A stretch of DNA of 8,769 bases. Source: Roseiarcus sp050015575 (GTDB lineage: Bacteria > Pseudomonadota > Alphaproteobacteria > Rhizobiales > Beijerinckiaceae). The stretch spans positions 1 to 8,769 of the forward strand of contig JBEKBD010000114.1 in NCBI GenBank assembly GCA_050015575.1, written 5' to 3'. Both the position numbers and the translations under genes were made by a program. Of this stretch, positions 1 to 5,248 are shown one piece after another (position 1 is the first letter of the stretch; every line of letters starts with the position of its first letter). The notes beneath the pieces were generated by a model that saw only the letters and a list, made by a program, of their open reading frames with translations, was not told where the DNA came from and did not search any database.

Positions 1-18
1 CGCTCGACGCGTCGAGCG
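1..18. terminator. Perfect 18-bp palindrome downstream of ureG
   Basis: CGCTCGACG is followed directly by its exact reverse complement. The palindrome lies 14 nt beyond the ureG stop codon and touches the window edge, so it may extend further. Position after the last ure gene suggests a transcript-end hairpin, but no T-tract is visible and the arms meet without a loop, so a protein-binding site is equally possible. Confidence 0.35.
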
Positions 19-32
19 CGCTTCTGGGTCGC

Positions 33-653
33 TCAATCCGCCCCGAGCCCGCCCTTGTCGCGGATGAACGCGATCACCGCCTCGACGCCCTCGCCGGTCT
101 TCATGTTGGCCATGACGAAGGGCCGCGACTTGCGCATCAGCGCCGCGTCGCGCGCCATGACCTCGAGCGACGCGCCGACGTGAGGGGCGAGATCGATCTT
201 GTTGATGACCAGCAGGTCGGAGCGGGTGACGCCCGGCCCGCCTTTGCGCGGGATCTTCTCGCCGCCGGCGACGTCGATGACGTAGATGGTGAGGTCGGCG
301 AGTTCCGGCGAAAACGTCGCGGCGAGATTGTCGCCGCCGGATTCGACCAGGATCAGGTCGAGCGCGGGAAAGCGCCGGCGCATTTCCTCGACCGCCGCCA
401 GATTGATCGAGGCGTCCTCGCGGATCGCGGTGTGCGGGCAGCCCCCGGTCTCGACCCCGATGATGCGCTCGGCGGGCAGCGCGCCGGCCTCGACCAGGAT
501 GCGCGCATCCTCCTTGGTGTAGATGTCGTTGGTGATCGCGGCGACGTCGAATTCGCCGCCGAGGCGCTTGCACAAGCGCTCCATCAGCGCCGTTTTGCCG
601 GCGCCGACGGGGCCGCCGACGCCGACGCGCAGGGGTTGCCGGGAACCACTCAT
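33..653 (-). CDS. ureG: Urease accessory GTPase UreG
   Basis: UreG is a cytosolic SIMIBI-class GTPase. It receives nickel (from UreE), joins the UreF-UreH/D complex and uses GTP hydrolysis to drive nickel into apo-urease. The 206-residue product has the usual family length. Visible motifs are the P-loop GGPVGAGKT (residues 13-21), the invariant metal-binding CPH (72-74) in the context GGCPHTAIRED, ESGGDN (104-109) and the guanine-specificity motif NKID (151-154). The start is the ATG at 653, which gives MSGSRQPLRVGVGG. An open frame continues upstream, but it is only the shadow of ureF. The ATG overlaps the ureF stop by 4 nt (ATGA), the usual sign of translational coupling. Identification is by conserved motifs and gene context, with no key residue missing. 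Confidence 0.97.
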   Translation of the reverse strand: MSGSRQPLRVGVGGPVGAGKTALMERLCKRLGGEFDVAAITNDIYTKEDARILVEAGALPAERIIGVETGGCPHTAIREDASINLAAVEEMRRRFPALDLILVESGGDNLAATFSPELADLTIYVIDVAGGEKIPRKGGPGVTRSDLLVINKIDLAPHVGASLEVMARDAALMRKSRPFVMANMKTGEGVEAVIAFIRDKGGLGAD

Positions 654-1351
654 GAACGGAACAACCTCGAATATTGCGTTTCGTGCCGCATCGCGGCGAT
701 GTCGGAGCGCAGCGCGCAGGCGCCGAGATCGTCGAGCGTCGCCGCCGCCGCCTCGCGCGCCATCGCGCCGATGACAGGCAAGATTCCTGCCAGAACCCGC
801 TGGCCGTCGGTCTGGCCGACCACGCCGAGGCGCGCCGCGGCCGAGACGAGATTGGCGAACAGCGCGACCGCGAAAGCCTCGCCGGCGCGTCGGCCGTCCA
901 CGCCATGGCCCGCGGCCGTCGCCGCGACCGCGATCGGATAGGCGATCGCCTCGCCCGAGCGCTCGGGAACGCGGGCCAGCGCCTCGCAGTCCCACGCGGC
1001 GCGCGCCGCCGAGCGAAACGCGCCCCCTTGCGCGGTCGTCTCCAGCCGCCGCTCGGCGGAGCCCGCCAGCGCGACCGCCAATTCGTTGACCTCGTTCAAC
1101 CCGCGCCAATCTTCGGCCTTGGCCGCGCGGTGCGCGATGGCGAACAGGGCCGCGTCCATGCGCGGCGCGCCGAACGCCGCGAGGTCGGCGAGCCAGGCGT
1201 CCAGCGAGCGCATGTCGACGACATCGCCGGCTTCGACCGCCCATTCCAGGCCGTGCGAATAGGCGAACGAACCGACGGGAAAAGCCGGCGAAAGCCACAG
1301 GAACAGCGGCAGCTCCAGCCGCTCGCCCGCCTCAGCGCTCGGCTCGGCCAT
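650..1351 (-). CDS. ureF: Urease accessory protein UreF
   Basis: UreF is the all-helical cytosolic scaffold that bridges UreH/UreD and UreG in the urease maturation complex and acts as a checkpoint on GTP hydrolysis by UreG. The 233-residue protein carries the family's N-terminal signature SPAFPVGSFAYSHGLE (residues 21-36). Long Ala-rich helices follow, and the C-terminus ends with MRHETQYSRLFRS, a typical UreF tail whose Arg-rich end is known to matter for complex formation. The ATG at 1351 is chosen because the residues upstream in this frame are a low-complexity Thr/Ile/Ala stretch, the out-of-frame image of the UreE histidine tail. The gene starts 20 nt inside ureE and ends 4 nt inside ureG, so the three are almost certainly co-translated. 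Confidence 0.95.
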   Translation of the reverse strand: MAEPSAEAGERLELPLFLWLSPAFPVGSFAYSHGLEWAVEAGDVVDMRSLDAWLADLAAFGAPRMDAALFAIAHRAAKAEDWRGLNEVNELAVALAGSAERRLETTAQGGAFRSAARAAWDCEALARVPERSGEAIAYPIAVAATAAGHGVDGRRAGEAFAVALFANLVSAAARLGVVGQTDGQRVLAGILPVIGAMAREAAAATLDDLGACALRSDIAAMRHETQYSRLFRS

Positions 1352-1949
1352 GATCGTCGCCGTGATCGCCATGCGCGTGTTCGTGATCGTGGTCGTGATG
1401 GCCGTGGCCGCAGCCGGGGCCATGGACGTGCGGCTCGGCCGGGACGCTCTGATGATCGCCGAGGCGATGATGCGCGTCGCCGTGATGGGCGTGATCATGG
1501 GCGGGCGTCGGCTCGGCCGGGCGGACATAGGCGCCGCCTTCCGGATTGAACGGCGCCTCGATGGCGACGAGCGCGCCGCCCAGGCCGCGCGCCATCTCCT
1601 CGATCACGGCGTCCCTGCGGATGCGCAGGCTCTTGGCCCCCAGTTCGGTCGGCAGGTGCCGATTGCCGAGGTGCCAGGCGATCCGCGTCAGCGCGGCCGC
1701 GTCGGCGGCGCGGATTTCGATCAGCGACTCGGGCGCGGCGACGACTTCGACGACGCGTCCGTCCTCCAGCTCGAGGCCGTCGCCGGCGCGCAGCATCGCC
1801 GCTTCGGGCAGATCGAGCAAAAAGCCGAGGCCGCGCACGCCGGTCATGGCGACGCGGCGGCGATAGCGTTCGTCGTAATCGAGCACCACCGCGTCGGCGG
1901 GCTCGCCCGACCAGGCGCCGGAAGGAAGGACGCGACGAGCGTGCAGCAT
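1332..1949 (-). CDS. ureE: Urease accessory nickel chaperone UreE, His-rich tail
   Basis: UreE is a dimeric cytosolic metallochaperone that binds Ni(II) and hands it to UreG. The 205-residue protein has an N-terminal peptide-binding domain (about 1-70, with RGLGFLLDLPEA) and a C-terminal metal-binding domain. The latter includes WHLGNRHLP (92-100), in which His98 matches the conserved interfacial nickel ligand. Residues 151-200 form an extended tail with 18 histidines, many acidic residues and one Cys (180), resembling the long His tail of Klebsiella UreE and suited to nickel storage. The ATG at 1949 has an AGGA 8 nt upstream (CCAGGACCCTCCATG). It is the first gene of the visible ureEFG set. 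No ureA, ureB, ureC or ureD/H is seen; upstream lie a repeat patch and rnpB instead. Confidence 0.95.
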   Translation of the reverse strand: MLHARRVLPSGAWSGEPADAVVLDYDERYRRRVAMTGVRGLGFLLDLPEAAMLRAGDGLELEDGRVVEVVAAPESLIEIRAADAAALTRIAWHLGNRHLPTELGAKSLRIRRDAVIEEMARGLGGALVAIEAPFNPEGGAYVRPAEPTPAHDHAHHGDAHHRLGDHQSVPAEPHVHGPGCGHGHHDHDHEHAHGDHGDDHGRAER

Positions 1950-1964
1950 GGAGGGTCCTGGGAC

Positions 1965-2013
1965 GGCAGTGGGCGGTAGGCAGTAGGCAATAGGCAGTAG
2001 GCAATGGGCGGGG
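1965..2013. repeat. Tandem heptamer repeat, consensus GGCARTA
   Basis: Seven consecutive heptamers run as ggcagtg, ggcggta, ggcagta, ggcaata, ggcagta, ggcaatg, ggcgggg, so the inner units alternate between AGTA and AATA. Read on the minus strand the array encodes a pseudo-peptide of the PTAYCLLPTAY kind; I judge that spurious. The array sits 15 nt upstream of the ureE start, between ureE and the 3' end of rnpB. Its function is unknown; it could be a mobile or slippage-derived intergenic repeat, or part of the ureE leader. Confidence 0.85.
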
Positions 2014-2033
2014 GGCCGAACGGCGTGTCGTCT

Positions 2034-2047
2034 TACTGCCTACTGCC
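2034..2047. repeat. Inverted copy of two heptamers
   Basis: TACTGCCTACTGCC is the exact reverse complement of GGCAGTAGGCAGTA, that is two heptamer units in opposite orientation to the array at 1965-2013. It differs by one base from the array stretches at 1972-1985 and 1979-1992. RNA from either strand could fold the two into a long imperfect hairpin with a 20-50 nt loop. It lies between the ureE leader and the rnpB T-tract, so it could work as a transcription-end or stability element. Confidence 0.7.
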
Positions 2048-2057
2048 CCCCCTCGGG

Positions 2058-2064
2058 AAAAAAA
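2058..2064 (-). terminator. T7 tract at the 3' end of rnpB
   Basis: On the minus strand the closing P1 strand of rnpB, GGCCGACTGGC, runs straight into seven T residues. This is the usual place for transcription to end or for 3' processing to begin in rnpB genes. There is no separate local stem before the T-tract except what rnpB itself supplies, so calling it an intrinsic terminator is inference. Confidence 0.45.
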
Positions 2065-2478
2065 GCCAGTCGGCCTGTAAGCCGGGTTCTGTATGGCCGG
2101 GCGCCAAGCGGCGCCCGACGTGACGGCCATTCCTCTGGGACGCCCGTCGCCGGGCGCCTCCAGCGACCAACCCGAGCGATCAGGCCCGCGAACCGGCCCC
2201 GAGGCGCCGAGGCGCCCCGCGTCGCTCCTATTCGATCTTGCTCCCGGCGGGGCTTGCCGTGCCGCCGACGTTGCCGCCGACGCGGTGCGCTCTTGCCGCA
2301 CCCTTTCACCCTTGCCGACCCCGAGGCTTTCGCCGCGAGGCGGGCGGTTTGCTTTCTGTGGCGCTGTCCCTGGGGTCGCCCCCGCCGGACGTTATCCGGC
2401 GCCGTGTCCGCATGGAGCCCGGACTTTCCTCCGCCTGCGAGAGACCCGCAAAGCGACGGCCGTCCGGCCGACTGGCTT
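2063..2478 (-). ncRNA. rnpB: RNase P RNA (bacterial type A)
   Basis: This is the catalytic RNA of RNase P, which removes the 5' leaders of precursor tRNAs together with the protein RnpA. About 416 nt are bounded by a 13-bp P1 helix: AAGCCAGTCGGCC (2478-2466) pairs with GGCCGACTGGCTT (2075-2063). Hallmark blocks are all present on the minus strand. These are GAGGAAAGTCCGGGCTCC (2431-2414, the P4/CR-I region), AAGGGTGAAAGGGTGCGG (2315-2298), GAGGAATGGCCGTCAC (2135-2120) and AGAACCCGGCTTACAGG (2090-2074). The length and the P1 are normal for alphaproteobacteria. The exact 5' end is set by P1 and by the promoter just upstream; it could be 1-3 nt longer. Open frames reported across this stretch in any direction should be ignored. 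Confidence 0.97.
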
Positions 2479-2487
2479 AGGCCAAGG

Positions 2488-2516
2488 GCATAGGCTCGCC
2501 GAGCGGAGCGGGTCAA
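2488..2516 (-). promoter_or_regulatory. Sigma-70 promoter of rnpB
   Basis: On the minus strand TTGACC (2516-2511) and CTATGC (2493-2488) are separated by exactly 17 nt. The -10 ends about 9-10 nt before the P1 helix of rnpB, which gives a start near 2480-2482. TTGAC with CTATNN is the typical strong alphaproteobacterial housekeeping promoter pattern, as seen in rRNA and rnpB genes. The whole spacer lies inside an inverted repeat. Confidence 0.75.
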
Positions 2517-2543
2517 GGGCTCTCGCCCCGCTCCGCTCGGCGA
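2496..2543. repeat. 17-bp perfect inverted repeat at the rnpB promoter
   Basis: TCGCCGAGCGGAGCGGG (2496-2512) and its exact reverse complement (2527-2543) are separated by 14 nt. The left arm covers most of the rnpB promoter spacer and the last two bases of the -35 box; the right arm lies just upstream of the -35. As DNA it could be a cruciform or a dimeric repressor/activator site. As RNA it would be a very stable hairpin only in a transcript reading through from outside, since the rnpB transcript starts after it. Confidence 0.8.
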
Positions 2544-2708
2544 ACGCCGTCGGAAAATTCGCTTCGGGTTCACGAGACCTGTGCCGCCGCGGCGAGACGT
2601 GCTAGGAGGCGGCGGGGCGTTCGGGTGGGGGCCGCGGCGGGCGAGCGGCCGGACCGCAACAACCGCGTTCGCGTGCGGATTTCACGCGAGGCATGGGAGA
2701 CAGGCGCC

Positions 2709-3032
2709 ATGAGACGACTCTTTGTCCTTTCGCTGGCCATGGCGGCCGCCTTGTCGGCGGCGGGCTGCGACACGCCGCAGGGCCAGAACGCGGCCGGCGG
2801 CGCCTTGATCGGCGGCGCGACCGGCGCGCTGATCGGCGGCGCGCTGACCAACCGTCCGGGCGGCGCTCTGGCCGGCGCCGCCGTCGGCGCGGCCACGGGC
2901 GCGATGATCGGTTCGGCCTCGACCCCGCCGGGCCCCGGCTATTATCCGCCTGGGCCGCCGCCCCCGCCGGGCCGCTGCGCCGAGTGGTACTACGATTATT
3001 ACGGCAACCGCGTGTGCCGCGCCTATTATTGA
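2709..3032 (+). CDS. Small glycine-zipper lipoprotein
   Basis: This 107-residue protein is probably anchored to the outer membrane by lipid. It starts with MRRLFVLSLAMAAALSAAGC, a signal peptide ending in a lipobox-like AAGC with Cys20 as the acylation site. The -3 position is Ala rather than Leu, so the lipobox is slightly weak. Residues 29-70 form a glycine-zipper of GGALIGGATGALIGG type with repeated GxxxG spacing, as in 17-kDa surface antigen and YMGG-type proteins that insert into or line membranes. A Pro-rich linker (73-88, PPGP repeats) leads to a Tyr-rich end with two Cys (90 and 103) that could form a disulfide. The ATG at 2709 is chosen because the signal peptide begins there and GGGAGA lies 8 nt upstream; an ATG at 2625 in frame has no such support. 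The exact cellular role is unknown. Confidence 0.85.
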   Translation: MRRLFVLSLAMAAALSAAGCDTPQGQNAAGGALIGGATGALIGGALTNRPGGALAGAAVGAATGAMIGSASTPPGPGYYPPGPPPPPGRCAEWYYDYYGNRVCRAYY

Positions 3033-3047
3033 TCGATTCGCCCCTTG

Positions 3048-3065
3048 CCCGCCGTCGCCGGCGGG
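3048..3065 (+). terminator. GC-rich hairpin after the lipoprotein gene
   Basis: CCCGCCG and CGGCGGG form a 7-bp stem around a 4-nt loop (TCGC), 15 nt after the lipoprotein stop. No T-tract follows, so it may be a weak terminator or a 3' mRNA-stabilising hairpin between this gene and the amidase. Confidence 0.3.
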
Positions 3066-3117
3066 GGAGAGTCCTTCCCGGGCTTCGCCGCCCGGCGCGG
3101 ACGCCCGAGCGCGTCGT

Positions 3118-3897
3118 ATGACGGCCGCTCCGGCGCCCGACAGCCCGCTCGTCGGCGCCTTTCTGCCCTCGCCCAATTTCGGCGAGCGCCGGGGGTCGGC
3201 GCGGCCCGACAGCATCGTGCTGCATTACACCGGCATGCCGACGGCCGAGGGCGCGCTGGCGCTGCTGCGCGATCCCGATTCGCAAGTCTCGGCGCATTAT
3301 TTCGTCTGGGAGAGCGGCGAAATCGCACAACTCGTCGCCGAGGACAAGCGCGCCTGGCACGCCGGCGCCGGGTTCTGGGCCGGCGCCAGCGATGTCAATT
3401 CCGCTTCGATCGGCGTCGAGATCGTCAACGCCGGCCATGACGGCGCGTTGCCGCCTTTTCCGCGCCGGCAGATCGACGCCGTCATCGCGCTGTGCCGCGA
3501 CGTCGCGGCGCGGCGCTCCATTCGCCGCGAGCGCATTCTCGCCCATTCCGATGTCGCCCCGGCGCGCAAGCGCGATCCCGGCGAGAAATTCCCCTGGGAC
3601 GTCCTGGCGCGCGCCAGAGTCGGCCATTGGACCGAGCCGGCGGAAATCGTCGGCGGCGCGCTGATCGGCGCGGGCGAAGAGGGGCCGCCGGTCCGCGCGC
3701 TGCAGGCGATGCTGGCGCTGTACGGCTACGGCGCGGCGCTGACCGGCGTCTACGACGCCCAGACGAGGGCGGTCGTCGCCGCCTTCCAGCGCCATTTCCG
3801 TCCCGCGCGCGTCGACGGCCAAGCCGACGCTTCGACCCTCGCGACGCTGCGCGCGCTGATCGACTCGCTCAACGGCAAGGACCGAGTCCCGCCCTGA
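3118..3897 (+). CDS. N-acetylmuramoyl-L-alanine amidase, AmpD/AmiD-like
   Basis: This 259-residue zinc amidase cleaves the bond between N-acetylmuramic acid and L-alanine in murein or anhydro-muropeptides. Residues 14-160 are an Amidase_2 domain. His36 (VLHYTG), His143 (LAHSDVAP) and Asp153 (KRDPG) match the zinc ligands; Glu101 (GVEIVN) and Lys151 match the catalytic pair of AmiD/AmpD. Residues about 187-247 form a PG_binding_1 domain (GPPVRALQAMLALYGYG and VYDAQTRAVVAAFQRH). No signal peptide is visible, so the enzyme may be cytosolic and recycle cell-wall fragments like AmpD, whereas the binding domain resembles periplasmic AmiD. The ATG at 3118 is the first in frame but lacks a clear ribosome site. 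The gene lies 85 nt after the lipoprotein and could share its transcript. A link to beta-lactamase induction (ampD role) cannot be judged: no ampR or ampC is here. Confidence 0.92.
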   Translation: MTAAPAPDSPLVGAFLPSPNFGERRGSARPDSIVLHYTGMPTAEGALALLRDPDSQVSAHYFVWESGEIAQLVAEDKRAWHAGAGFWAGASDVNSASIGVEIVNAGHDGALPPFPRRQIDAVIALCRDVAARRSIRRERILAHSDVAPARKRDPGEKFPWDVLARARVGHWTEPAEIVGGALIGAGEEGPPVRALQAMLALYGYGAALTGVYDAQTRAVVAAFQRHFRPARVDGQADASTLATLRALIDSLNGKDRVPP

Positions 3898-3909
3898 CGC
3901 GCAACCGAC

Positions 3910-3928
3910 GCGCGCCCTGCCGGCGCGC
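3910..3928 (+). terminator. Hairpin after the amidase gene
   Basis: GCGCGCC (3910-3916) and GGCGCGC (3922-3928) form a 7-bp GC-only stem with a 5-nt loop, 12 nt after the amidase stop, followed by TTGTG. The position fits a terminator, but there is no run of T residues. Confidence 0.4.
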
Positions 3929-4046
3929 TTGTGCAGGTCGGCGGCTTCATCGATCGGAGCCGGTTCGTCGAGGCGGAGGCGACGAGGAAACGGCCAGCCG
4001 TCGCGCCGGGTGAGGCGAGCGCTTCGTCGCGAGGCGATTGTTGTCA

Positions 4047-4068
4047 CACGCTCATTGCACGAGCGTGC
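4047..4068. promoter_or_regulatory. Overlapping palindromes before the channel gene
   Basis: CACGCTC (4047-4053) and GAGCGTG (4061-4067) are exact inverted repeats with a 7-nt gap. The overlapping GCACG-AG-CGTGC (4057-4068) is a second palindrome sharing the right arm. They end 20 nt before the ATG at 4089. This could be an operator or a leader hairpin for the channel gene; nothing else in the 3929-4088 gap is recognisable. Confidence 0.35.
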
Positions 4069-4088
4069 GACGAAATTCGCTCGGGGCC

Positions 4089-5237
4089 ATGATCGACCGC
4101 CGCGCCAATCAAAACCTCGCTGGTTCAGCCGGTCGCATCGGCCGGCTCTTTCGATTCTTGCTCGCCGGGCTCGGGGCCGCCGCCGCTCTGGCGACGGCGG
4201 CGGATTGCGCGCCCGGCGCGGAACCGGCTGTCGCCGAGCCGCTGCGCGTCGCCGTCTACGACGTGCCGCCGTATGGATACGTCGACGCCGACGGTTCGAT
4301 CGGCGGGGTCAGCGTCGACCTCTGGCGCCGCGTCGCGCAACAGACGGAATGGCAGTTCAGGCTGATTCCGGTCTCCGATATGGAGACGATCTTGCGCGGC
4401 CTGGAGAAAGGTTGGTTCGACGCGGCGATCGGCGCCATCACGATCACGCCGGAACGGTCGGAGCGGGTCGATTTCTCCTATCCCGCCCATCGCTCCGGCG
4501 TCGCCGTGGCCTTTCGCAAAGACACAGGGCCGCTTTCGGCGCTCTCCGCCTATGGGGCGGCGGCGGCCGAACTCAGCCCCTTGATCCTCGTCATTCTGGC
4601 GATGCTCGTCGTGACCGGCGTGGCCATGTGGTTTCTCGAACGCCCCCGCCATCCCGCGGCGCAGGGGACGGAATCCTCGGTCGCCAGCTTGCGCGACGGC
4701 GTCTATTGGGCGGTGGTGACGATGACGACCGTCGGCTATGGCGACAAGACGCCGAAAACCAATTCCGGCCGCATCATCGCGATTGCGTGGATGATGGGCA
4801 GCCTCGTGCTGGTTTCGCTGCTGTCGACCAGCATGGTTTCGCGATTGACCGCCGAGCGGGTCGAATCCGGCGCCGATGTCGCGTCGAGCGACCTGGTGGG
4901 CAAGAGGCTCGCCGCGGCGGCCAATTCCTCGGGCGCCGAATATCTCGACGCCATGCATCTGCAGTACGAGAAGTTTCCAAACTTGCAACAAGCGCTCGGC
5001 TCGCTCGCCAATGGACAAACGGACGCGGTCGTCAACAGCGTCGGCGCCTTGCAGTACTTCATCGCCAAGCGCTACGCGAAAGTCGTTCAAACGCCGCGGG
5101 GCCTGCTCGCGCCGGCCTATATGGCGGTGGCGCTGCCGGCCGGCAGCCCGCTGAAGAAGCCGCTCGATCGGGCCTTGATGAAAATCACCGCCGGGTCGGA
5201 ATGGCGGTCGGCCGAACAACGTTTCTTCGGGCGGTGA
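4089..5237 (+). CDS. Ligand-gated K+ channel, prokaryotic glutamate-receptor type
   Basis: This 382-residue inner-membrane protein has the architecture of the bacterial ionotropic glutamate receptor GluR0. A signal peptide (hydrophobic core 21-38) is followed by lobe S1 of a periplasmic binding domain (about 50-145, PLRVAVYDVPPYGY and TITPERSERVDFSYP). Next come transmembrane M1 (about 163-183), a re-entrant pore helix with the potassium filter TVGYGD (214-219), M2 (about 228-250) and lobe S2 (about 262-382). There is no third membrane segment after S2, as in GluR0. Arg123 in TITPERSER aligns with the arginine that holds the ligand carboxylate in glutamate receptors. The acid that binds the amino group (Asp in GluR0, Glu in GluA2) aligns here with Ser317 in DAVVNSVGALQY, so the ligand may not be a plain amino acid. 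The ATG at 4089 is preferred; a TTG at 4038 would add 17 unlike residues. It ends 7 nt before the convergent permease gene. Expected role: ligand-triggered potassium flux. Confidence 0.9.
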   Translation: MIDRRANQNLAGSAGRIGRLFRFLLAGLGAAAALATAADCAPGAEPAVAEPLRVAVYDVPPYGYVDADGSIGGVSVDLWRRVAQQTEWQFRLIPVSDMETILRGLEKGWFDAAIGAITITPERSERVDFSYPAHRSGVAVAFRKDTGPLSALSAYGAAAAELSPLILVILAMLVVTGVAMWFLERPRHPAAQGTESSVASLRDGVYWAVVTMTTVGYGDKTPKTNSGRIIAIAWMMGSLVLVSLLSTSMVSRLTAERVESGADVASSDLVGKRLAAAANSSGAEYLDAMHLQYEKFPNLQQALGSLANGQTDAVVNSVGALQYFIAKRYAKVVQTPRGLLAPAYMAVALPAGSPLKKPLDRALMKITAGSEWRSAEQRFFGR

Positions 5238-5248
5238 GCGGCGCTCAC
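5234..5248. terminator. Palindrome across two convergent stop codons
   Basis: GTGAGC-GGC-GCTCAC contains the TGA of the channel gene (5235-5237) in the left arm and the TGA of the permease gene (minus strand, 5247-5245) in the right arm. It is a 6-bp stem with a 3-nt loop in both directions. It could act as a weak two-way terminator, but no T-tracts flank it. Confidence 0.35.

Noticed and set aside
1495..2301. Minus-strand open frame with a PTAYCLLPTAYCLL repeat
   Set aside because: The repeat peptide is the translation of the heptamer DNA array, and the frame runs across rnpB and out of frame through ureE.
2238..2605. Plus-strand open frames over rnpB
   Set aside because: All fall in the conserved RNase P RNA or its promoter region and have no start-site support.
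2602..4047. 481-codon open frame on the minus strand
   Set aside because: It is antisense to the lipoprotein and amidase genes, which have clear motifs; the product is low-complexity Arg-rich.
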